DNA from: Psychrobacter sp. UBA5136
GTDB lineage: Bacteria; Pseudomonadota; Gammaproteobacteria; Pseudomonadales; Moraxellaceae
Direction: 5' to 3'
NCBI RefSeq assembly: GCF_002414005.1
Contig: NZ_DHYG01000037.1
Location: 1-30,907 of the forward strand
Length of the DNA: 30,907 nt
Numbering within the stretch: position 1 is the first letter of the stretch; every line of letters begins with the position of its first letter. Below the pieces are notes generated by a model. The model saw only the letters and a list, made by a program, of their open reading frames with translations, did no database searches and was not told the origin of the DNA. The position numbers and the translations under genes were made by a program. Of the stretch, positions 24,782 to 30,907 are shown piece by piece.

Positions 24782-24798
24782 TACTCAATTAATGAGTA
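24782..24798. promoter_or_regulatory. Short palindrome upstream of the DUF2147 gene
   Basis: TACTCA-ATTAA-TGAGTA is a 6-5-6 inverted repeat about 135 bp upstream of the DUF2147 start. It could be an operator; no regulator is recognised. Confidence 0.3.
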
Positions 24799-24922
24799 GC
24801 TTTCCATAAAAGTTTTGATCGACATAAGCGATGTCTTGACCCATTATAAGCAATTTTAAGATTTTGCCTAGTAATTTTTTTGTAGTTTATTATTTCTCTA
24901 AAATCAAAAGCATATCAAACAG

Positions 24923-25186
24923 TTACAGGAACGGATTGTCTATAATTTTGCCCGATTGGTCATCTTTTTCTTTTGACTTATCCTTACTATTGCTATATTG
25001 GTCTCGGTTTTTAAATGCCAGCATAATTTTACTGGTAAGCTCGTGTAACTGCTGTGCTTGCTCATATCCAGCTTCATCAAATACCAGATTAATGTCTCCA
25101 TAAATAATTATTTTATCTTCTTGGTTTTCAATGACCAGCTCGCCAATTTGCATACTTTCATGATTATTCATAAATGGTTCAATCAT
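24923..25186 (-). CDS. Small acidic protein of unknown function
   Basis: I do not recognise this 87-residue protein. The start is convincing: AAAGGAGG sits five bases before the ATG, the best ribosome binding site in the window. About 17 Asp/Glu against 9 Lys/Arg make it strongly acidic. The first half has alternating hydrophobic residues suggesting a beta-hairpin (IGELVIENQEDKIIIYGDI), then a helix (about 38-60), then a Lys/Ser/Asp-rich disordered tail. No signal peptide or membrane segment. It follows the exported nuclease gene by 74 bp on the same strand and may share its transcript. Confidence 0.75.
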   Translation of the reverse strand: MIEPFMNNHESMQIGELVIENQEDKIIIYGDINLVFDEAGYEQAQQLHELTSKIMLAFKNRDQYSNSKDKSKEKDDQSGKIIDNPFL

Positions 25187-25260
25187 CTCACCCTCCTTTA
25201 CCGTAACAATGCCTTACGTAGATTTGCAATGCTGTGGGGATTTAATTACATTTAAACGGC

Positions 25261-26154
25261 TTACGCTTTTAATTGTGCCATGAGCCAGTCAATGATAGCC
25301 AGTACAAATAGCATCCAAGTGGGTTCTTCGGGAGACGTTTTGGGTAAATCTGAGGCTTCACCCGCTTTTAAAGGTAAATCAAACGCGCGCGCTTTGGTTT
25401 GGGCGTCAAGCACAGGTAAAACATCAATACCGGTATGAGCCGTTAAGTCATCAAGACTGATAATCTCTATACGCTCTGATTCATCATTGGGCGCGTAATA
25501 GACGCCTGCTTGATTGCTCGCTGGGATATACACCGCTTTAAAAAAATGGCTAGGTACCAGTACGCGATCCGCCAGTTGCTTGGTTTTTTTATTGGTAAAT
25601 GCGACGCCTGTAACGGTATAAACTTCGCCATACTGCTGGGTTAAATAGCGCGTAGCAGATTCAATATTACGCCAAATATAGCGATTATTACGCGGTGATT
25701 GCGGCGCGATATTGGCAAGGCTAAAACTATCGTATTGCTGGCTGCGATTGGCCATATTGCCGTTGGGCGCTAAATGGCCGCGATCGTAACCGGAGCCTGA
25801 ATAATCAGACAATGTTGCGCGCATAGATTTTGGTAGGCGGCTTTCTTCATGAAAGCTGTCTTCACGGTCGATTTGTTTGGCTTGCTGCAAGCGCTTACGG
25901 TCGAGATGTTCTGCTGACCACAGTGGTGTGCGCGATACGCCTGAGTACATGACGGCAAAACCGTCCATACATAGCGCTTGGGTATTGTTATTGAGCTTGG
26001 GATTGGTAAATTCAGGATAGACGCCGCCGTAAAAAGACTGACTACACTGGCTAAGGTTATCCGCGTGAGCAGACGAGATACCTACTATGGCAGTGAAAGC
26101 TATCGTTATGAGGCTTTTTTTAACGCTTGTTTTATTTTTAAAAAAACTTATCAT
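25261..26154 (-). CDS. Exported DNA/RNA non-specific endonuclease (NUC1 family)
   Basis: Secreted Mg2+-dependent nuclease of the beta-beta-alpha metal type. A signal peptide ends near residue 31 (GISSAHA). The catalytic DRGH motif is at 124-127 (YDRGHLAPNGNM) with the general base His127, and the metal-binding Asn lies in the NIAPQSPRNNRYIW stretch (N156/N157), followed by Glu165. ATG 26154 is preferred to ATG 26169 because GAG is well placed and the signal peptide begins MISFFKNK. The C-terminus adds a hydrophobic stretch (WMLFVLAIIDWLMA), a possible membrane anchor. Likely role: use of extracellular nucleic acid or competitor damage. Confidence 0.93.
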   Translation of the reverse strand: MISFFKNKTSVKKSLITIAFTAIVGISSAHADNLSQCSQSFYGGVYPEFTNPKLNNNTQALCMDGFAVMYSGVSRTPLWSAEHLDRKRLQQAKQIDREDSFHEESRLPKSMRATLSDYSGSGYDRGHLAPNGNMANRSQQYDSFSLANIAPQSPRNNRYIWRNIESATRYLTQQYGEVYTVTGVAFTNKKTKQLADRVLVPSHFFKAVYIPASNQAGVYYAPNDESERIEIISLDDLTAHTGIDVLPVLDAQTKARAFDLPLKAGEASDLPKTSPEEPTWMLFVLAIIDWLMAQLKA

Positions 26155-26313
26155 GCCACTCTCAACCATCTATGCCGACCAATTACGTAGACGCTATCCT
26201 AGCAGGCAGTTAGCAATAAAGAAAGATACGGCGCAGGCCGTGACATTTTAAATGCTATCCGCTATACTTAGCCAGTCAAAAATCAGTGGCGTCTACAAAC
26301 GCTCTGTCTAAAC

Positions 26314-26404
26314 GGTGAAGTGGGTGAGTGGCTGAAACCGCACGCCTGGAAAGTGTGTATACGTTCATAGCGTATCGAGGGTTCGAATCCCTCCTTCACC
26401 GCCA
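26314..26404 (+). tRNA. tRNA-Ser (anticodon GGA)
   Basis: The acceptor stem GGTGAAG pairs with CTTCACC, followed by discriminator G and an encoded CCA. The anticodon stem CACGC/GTGTG encloses the loop CTGGAAA, giving GGA. A long variable arm with TATACG/CGTATC is typical of tRNA-Ser, and the T-arm GAGGGTTCGAATCCCTC is perfect. It reads UCC and UCU codons. Confidence 0.97.
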
Positions 26405-26553
26405 ATCTTATCAAATGCTCGTTTTCCTACCCTGTTCCAAACTCTCCAATATCTCTTCGTTACCTTTTATTTATAGCGCATCGGGCTTTTTATGCCTGTT
26501 GTTTTGATCCGATTCAACATCATTGATGAACACATCCGTCAAATCTTGATAAA

Positions 26554-26979
26554 TCAGTCCAGTGCAGATGATGATTTCGTCGGCACTGCATAAGTTCCCA
26601 CTACATGAGCCACCACATCACTCAATCCTTCGGAATATAGCGACACCTCGCCCACAATCAGTGATCGACCAATTTTTAATAACTGACACTTCGCGATAAT
26701 CCGTGTCTCAGCTGATGGCTTTCGTAAAAAATTAATGGTCAAGCTTGTGGTGACCGTCAGTGGCACAATTCCAATCTTACCCAATATCGCGACATACAGC
26801 GCCACATCGGCCAATCCCATCATTACGGGTCCTGAAACCGTTCCGCCAGGTCGAAGCTCACCGACTCCAATATCATGAGATAAGGTAGCGCCATCTTGAT
26901 CGACTGCTTCAACCACGCATTTGGTTTGTGGAAATTCTGACGCCAAAAAAGCCACTATTTCTTCTTTTGTTGCAGACAT
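26554..26979 (-). CDS. PaaI-like hotdog-fold thioesterase
   Basis: A 141-residue single-domain hotdog protein. The RPGGTVSGPVMMGLADVALY segment (42-61) is the helix entry typical of PaaI/4HBT thioesterases, and LTINFLRKPSAETRIIAKC forms the central strands. Such proteins hydrolyse acyl-CoA thioesters; the substrate is unknown. No active-site Asp/Glu can be assigned with certainty. It is divergent from a broken SDR gene across 216 bp, and no pathway partner remains in view. Confidence 0.85.
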   Translation of the reverse strand: MSATKEEIVAFLASEFPQTKCVVEAVDQDGATLSHDIGVGELRPGGTVSGPVMMGLADVALYVAILGKIGIVPLTVTTSLTINFLRKPSAETRIIAKCQLLKIGRSLIVGEVSLYSEGLSDVVAHVVGTYAVPTKSSSALD

Positions 26980-27195
26980 ACCGAATCCTTGGTTTTATTC
27001 TGATTGCGATTTTAGATAGTATGACGTAAATAAGACCAAAAGTCGCCTTTACGGATGGCCAAAATTGACTGCCCCTCTCTTCCTTACTAAAATATCTTAA
27101 TGAACATTTTTCCACTATAATAAAGTAGTATTTAGACTTAATGCTTCAAGGTTACCTCGACAAACAAAATCAGCAGTCATTTTAAAGAACAGAGA

Positions 27196-27946
27196 ATGGA
27201 TGTCGTGCTGTTTAAAAAACAAAAAAAATAGGTGCGATGGATCGTCGGTGGCAGTAGTGGAATCGGTCTAGAACTAGCAAAACGATACCTTCAAGCAGGC
27301 GATTCGGTTGGTATTTTTGCTCATGACTACATCGATGAGGCGATGATTACACTTAATAAACACCGCCCCAAGCTCAAAAAAACCAAAATTTGTGTAAGCG
27401 ATGTTCAAGGCTATCATGCAGACATGCTCGACACTGAACAATTAACGTGAGTCTTTGATAAAGCTAAAATATCATTAGATGCGCCTAATACCGTCATCAA
27501 TAGTGCAGGCATCGCAATTGCTAAATCTTTTGAAGAGACCAGCGAGGCTGGATTTCAACGTCAAATCCATATCAATTTGATCGGCAGTCGTAATGTAGCC
27601 TATACAGCACTTCCCTACCTAAAACATACGCGTCATTACAGTAAGCAGCGCCCCGAACTGGTGTTTATCGCCTCGATGGCAGGATTGTTTCCCTGCTATG
27701 GATATTCAGAATACGCGACATCAACATTTGGCGCCGTGGGATTGGCCGACGTTTTAAGGATGTAGCTGGGTCAGCAAGGTATCGATGTTGCTGTTGTTTG
27801 CCTGCCTGAGGTCGAAACACCGATGGTGACCGCCGAGCGCCACTCTGGATCTGCCATCACCACTGCTCTCAAGCAATTGTTATCAGTACAACGATATCGC
27901 CGCTACCTTCCTTGAGTCCCAAATTAAGATCAATTTTTTAAAATAG
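27196..27946 (+). pseudogene. Decayed short-chain dehydrogenase/reductase
   Basis: Remains of an NAD(P)-dependent SDR. The coenzyme motif VGGSSGIG, the INSAGIA segment, and PELVFIASMAGLFPCYGYSEYATS are still readable in one frame. That frame is broken by TAG at 27229, TGA at 27448 and TAG at 27763. Near 27880 the reading moves to another frame, where YNDIAATFLESQ continues to a TAG at 27946. The catalytic YxxxK has become Y-ATST, so the lysine is gone. Two of the stops could come from CGA and CAG by C-to-T change. The fold resembles 3-dehydrosphinganine-reductase-like SDRs, but this is tentative. Confidence 0.88.
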
Positions 27947-27999
27947 CAATTTACCCCATTAGAAACGATTTGACCATTTATGACCCTTCATCAATAAAT

Positions 28000-28024
28000 A
28001 GCGCCTTTTATGGCGCTGTTTTCA
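28000..28024 (+). terminator. Terminator-like hairpin after the SDR pseudogene
   Basis: AGCGCC pairs with GGCGCT around TTTTAT and is followed by GTTTTC. It probably served the SDR gene when it was intact. Confidence 0.7.
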
Positions 28025-28134
28025 TTGAGGCGTTGTTAAATACTTGCTCAACAAATCTTTGAGGTCCTCACTTATGATATTCTCATGATGAAAAAACGCT
28101 GGCCCTTAAATGGAGCATACCTATCAGGCACACG

Positions 28135-28545
28135 TTAACCATCAAAATCTGGCTGAATCACTTCCCCGTTTTCTTTAGTAAAACTATCTACCGGATTGTC
28201 CAATAATTCAAACACCCGCTCTACCGGACGACACAGCGCTGCGCCTTTATTGGTAACAACAATAGGACGATTGATTAAAATAGGGTGCGCTATCATGGCA
28301 TCAAACAGTTGCGCGTCAGTCAATGCTGGATTATCTAAGCCAAGCGCTGTATAAATGTCTTCTTTACTGCGTAATAGCTCGCGCGGGGTAGTATTCATCA
28401 ACGCCAATAGCTCGACTAAATAGCTACGAGTCGGCGGTGTTTTTAGGTATTCCACCACTTCTGGCTTCTCACCTGAGGCCTGCATGATGGCGAGGGTATT
28501 ACGCGAAGAGCTGCATTTGGGATTATGAAAAATGATTGATGTCAT
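28135..28545 (-). CDS. arsC: Arsenate reductase, glutaredoxin-dependent
   Basis: Reduces arsenate to arsenite using glutathione and glutaredoxin. It matches the E. coli plasmid-type ArsC along its length: active-site Cys11 (HNPKCSSSRNTL), then the three arginines R59, R93 and R106 (ILINRPIVV and CRPVERV) that bind the oxyanion. The KTPPTR motif at 35-40 is also present. Length 136 residues is normal. The ribosome binding site is AAGGGA. No arsR, arsB or acr3 gene is adjacent, so the gene stands alone. The related Spx/YffB-type proteins are less likely because all three arginines are present. Confidence 0.9.
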   Translation of the reverse strand: MTSIIFHNPKCSSSRNTLAIMQASGEKPEVVEYLKTPPTRSYLVELLALMNTTPRELLRSKEDIYTALGLDNPALTDAQLFDAMIAHPILINRPIVVTNKGAALCRPVERVFELLDNPVDSFTKENGEVIQPDFDG

Positions 28546-28680
28546 CAGGTGTTCCCTTTTTAAAGTTGAAGTGCTTAGATTTCGTACAGATTGATATCAT
28601 TAAACAAAAATATAATTAGATAAACAGACAATTAAATAGGCGTTCAATTGACAAAAGCGTCTTTACATCATAAAAAAACT

Positions 28681-29475
28681 ATGACAAAAAAATTACTTAC
28701 TATAGCGCGGGCCGTATTGGTTGTTGCTGGCGTCGTTATCGCTGTTGATTGTGCCGTGCTAATGACGGCTGACAAAATTAACTTTGGTACGGTGGTACCT
28801 TTTTTATTGGGCAGCGCCTTTGTCGCCCATGGGATATTTTGGCATGCCATCCGTAAGTTTGCTAGGCAAAACCCTCTCCGCAATCGTCTTTGGTACGCGC
28901 TATGGCTGCTATTTTTTATCTGGCTTATCAGCTTTGCTCTGTTTATATTCGCACTGCAGCAGCAAATTAAACAAAGCGCGCAGCCTGTTCCTGAAGTAGC
29001 TGCCATTATCGTGTTAGGTTCAGGGACGGTCGCTGGTAAACCTACGCCGACGCTTGCTAAGCGCTTAGATACGGCAGCGCCGCTGATCAAATCTCAGCCA
29101 GAGGCATTAGCGCTGACCAGTGGCGGCATCGGCATGGGACAGACGCACAGTGAAGCGAACATTATGGCGAGCTATTTACATGAGAGACATGGCATAGCTT
29201 TAGAGCGCATTTTACAAGAAGGCAAAAGCACCAGTACCGCCGAAAACTTAATCTATAGTCAAGTGATTTTGGCAGCGCAAGGGGTTTCTATCAAAGCACC
29301 GATTGCTATTGTAACCAGTGATTTTCATACCATTCGCGCCGCCGCCATAGCGAGGCATCAAGGCTACCAGCGGCCAATTATGCTTGCCAGCCCTACGCCG
29401 CTCTCGATTCGCTACAATGCTTGGTTTCGCGAATATTTTGCGTTTGTTAGCGGCTGGCTGTTTGGCGAATATTAG
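28681..29475 (+). CDS. DUF218 (YdcF/ElyC-like) membrane protein
   Basis: Inner-membrane protein with two or three N-terminal membrane segments (about residues 7-28, 36-55, 70-93), then a DUF218 domain (about 105-264). The domain shows the family pattern IIVLGSGTV, ALTSGGIG, the HSEANIMASYL helix, and EGKSTSTAENL, ending with VTSDFHTIRAAAIARH. Relatives include SanA and ElyC, linked to envelope integrity. ATG 28681 is preferred (264 residues); a TTG at 28648 would add 11 residues. That TTG belongs to a TTGACA that, 17 bp from TAAAAA, could be the promoter, which would give an almost leaderless message. Confidence 0.85.
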   Translation: MTKKLLTIARAVLVVAGVVIAVDCAVLMTADKINFGTVVPFLLGSAFVAHGIFWHAIRKFARQNPLRNRLWYALWLLFFIWLISFALFIFALQQQIKQSAQPVPEVAAIIVLGSGTVAGKPTPTLAKRLDTAAPLIKSQPEALALTSGGIGMGQTHSEANIMASYLHERHGIALERILQEGKSTSTAENLIYSQVILAAQGVSIKAPIAIVTSDFHTIRAAAIARHQGYQRPIMLASPTPLSIRYNAWFREYFAFVSGWLFGEY

Positions 29476-29559
29476 TATAAAAGCCATCAATAAGCCAAAT
29501 GACAATAACTTAGACCTTTATAAATAATAACCAAAATAATCTGCACAAATATAATAACA

Positions 29560-30907
29560 ATGGACCCCGTTATGCTCGTCGATATTTTATTAACCATTCA
29601 CTTTATACTGCTGGTACTAATCTCTTTACGCGTGCTGTCTCGTCATGATTTAACGGCGCCAGCACGCTTGGCTTGGATGGTCATTTTATTCGTTTTACCG
29701 TATTTTGGTGTGCTGGTTTATTGGATGTTCGGTGAGGTGCATTTGGGGCGCAATTTCACGCGTCAACGTGAAGAAATTATCGACAAACTACGTCAGCATC
29801 GTCCAGAGGTGCTTGGTAGCGAGACTGCTTTATTACATGCCGTTAAGTCTGAATACCGAGCAGCTTTTGCCTATGCTGCAAAAGCCACCGGTTTTCAAAC
29901 CACGGTGGGCAATCGTGCTGAGCTCATGGCCGATGCGGCTGAGACGCGCAAACGCATGATTGCTGACTTTGACGCCGCAAGCGATCATATCCATGTGCTG
30001 TATTATATTTGGCTGGCTGATGACATGGGCACAGCTACCGCCGAAGCGCTTATTCGGGCAGCAAAGCGCGGCGTTACCTGCCGAGCGATGGTCGATGGCA
30101 TGGGCTCGCGCAAAATGATCGGTTCAAAGCTATGGCAAGAAATGAAGGAAGCTGGCGTGCAAGTCAGTGTCGCGCTGCCCTTAACCAATATCCTAAAAGT
30201 GCTGCTGTTTAGCCGCATTGATTTGCGCAATCACCGCAAGATTACTGTAATTGACGGTAAGATTGGTTATCCTGGCAGCCGTAACTGCGCCGATCCTGAG
30301 TTTCGCGTAAAGCCAAAATACGCCCCTTGGATCGACATTATGCTACGCATCGAAGGACCCATCGTGGCGCAAAATCAAATGCTATTTGCCAGCGATTGGT
30401 TGACTGAAAATCCTGACACGCCGCTCGATAGCTTTCCTTATGCGACAGATTTACAGCCAAATCTGCCACCCAATAATTTTGCCGCGCAAGTTTTCTCTGA
30501 TGGCCCGACCCAGCACCACGGCACCACGCCGCAGTTTTTAGGCGCTTTGATCAGTCAAGCCCAGCATACGCTGATCATTTCTACGCCCTATTTTGTGCCA
30601 GATTATTCACTGGTTAGCATTCTATGTGCGACCGCCTATCGCGGGGTTGACGTTACGATGATTTTTCCGAAGAAAAACGACTCCTTTATCGTCGCCGCGA
30701 CCAGCCACAGCTATTATTGGCAGCTGCTCAATGCTGGGGTAAAAATCTATGAATACAAACCTGGGCTGCTACACGCCAAAACACTGACGGTTGATGGTGA
30801 AATTGGCTTGATTGGCTCGAGCAATTTAGATTTGCGCAGCTTTGATTTGAATTATGAAAATAATATTGTGTTTAGTGATAACAAGCTAATACCAAACCCA
30901 AAATATA
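29560..30907 (+). CDS. cls: Cardiolipin synthase, 3' end cut by the window
   Basis: Membrane phospholipid synthase of the phospholipase D superfamily, joining two phosphatidylglycerols to cardiolipin. The frame is open for 449 codons from ATG 29560 (a second ATG is at 29572) to the window edge. It shows the PLDc_N region with two membrane segments (about 6-23 and 39-58, ending YWMFGEVHLG) and both HKD motifs: NHRKITVIDGKIGYPGS and LHAKTLTVDGEIGLIGS. The closing residues FSDNKLIPNPKY do not look like the usual C-terminus (which continues with a helix rich in Arg/Gln) and coincide with a repeat, so the gene may be interrupted there. The gene could be clsA or another cls paralogue. Confidence 0.92.
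   Translation, partial: MDPVMLVDILLTIHFILLVLISLRVLSRHDLTAPARLAWMVILFVLPYFGVLVYWMFGEVHLGRNFTRQREEIIDKLRQHRPEVLGSETALLHAVKSEYRAAFAYAAKATGFQTTVGNRAELMADAAETRKRMIADFDAASDHIHVLYYIWLADDMGTATAEALIRAAKRGVTCRAMVDGMGSRKMIGSKLWQEMKEAGVQVSVALPLTNILKVLLFSRIDLRNHRKITVIDGKIGYPGSRNCADPEFRVKPKYAPWIDIMLRIEGPIVAQNQMLFASDWLTENPDTPLDSFPYATDLQPNLPPNNFAAQVFSDGPTQHHGTTPQFLGALISQAQHTLIISTPYFVPDYSLVSILCATAYRGVDVTMIFPKKNDSFIVAATSHSYYWQLLNAGVKIYEYKPGLLHAKTLTVDGEIGLIGSSNLDLRSFDLNYENNIVFSDNKLIPNPKY
30889..30907. repeat. 19-bp repeat, inverted partner of 164-182
   Basis: ATACCAAACCCAAAATATA is identical to the reverse complement of positions 164-182 and runs to the window edge, so the full repeat may be longer. It lies inside the cardiolipin synthase frame at the point where the protein stops looking like its family. 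Confidence 0.55.

Noticed and set aside
1..30907. CRISPR arrays, toxin-antitoxin pairs, phage genes or restriction systems
   Set aside because: Looked for on both strands and not seen; the only regular repeat array is the 16-bp one upstream of cpdA, which has no spacers.

Overview
The window looks like chromosomal housekeeping DNA of a gammaproteobacterium of the Moraxellaceae, most like Psychrobacter. This is an inference from protein character (a MurD with GSNAKST, the dksA-gluQ pair, a Zur-linked znu locus, AT-rich spacers); no database search was possible. Most genes are intact members of known families. I see no CRISPR array, prophage or obvious defence island.

Layout. 1-427: a window-edge stretch with low-complexity repeats and the terminator of the ATP synthase operon. 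428-8728 (minus): a complete F1Fo-ATP synthase locus in the order atpI, B, E, F, H, A, G, D, C. AtpI is separated from atpB by 739 bp holding a candidate terminator and promoter. 9070-12503: a zinc-uptake locus, with znuA (minus) divergent from zur-znuC-znuB (plus) around a palindromic Zur-type operator. 12823-15820 (plus): cpdA (cAMP phosphodiesterase), dksA and gluQ. 15898-18860 (minus): murD then ftsW, for peptidoglycan precursor synthesis and division. 19418-21920 (plus): a SulP anion transporter and a tandem-domain universal stress protein, separated by a very strong terminator hairpin. 22370-24064 (plus): glnK-amtB behind a sigma-54 type promoter. 24265-26154 (minus): a DUF2147 periplasmic protein, a small acidic orphan protein and an exported NUC1-type nuclease. 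26314-26404: tRNA-Ser(GGA). 26554-28545: a less tidy stretch with a PaaI-like thioesterase, a decayed short-chain dehydrogenase and a lone arsenate reductase. 28681-30907 (plus): a DUF218 protein and a cardiolipin synthase that runs off the window.

The genes serve energy conservation, zinc homeostasis, cAMP and stringent signalling, wall synthesis, and ammonium and anion uptake. The less ordinary signals are: a 19-bp sequence at the extreme right edge that recurs inverted near the left edge, where the cardiolipin synthase C-terminus seems to lose family character; an array of at least five 16-bp tandem repeats abutting the cpdA ribosome binding site; the uncoupled atpI; a hairpin inside the atpA-atpG spacer; the multiply broken SDR gene; and the nuclease followed by a small acidic protein.
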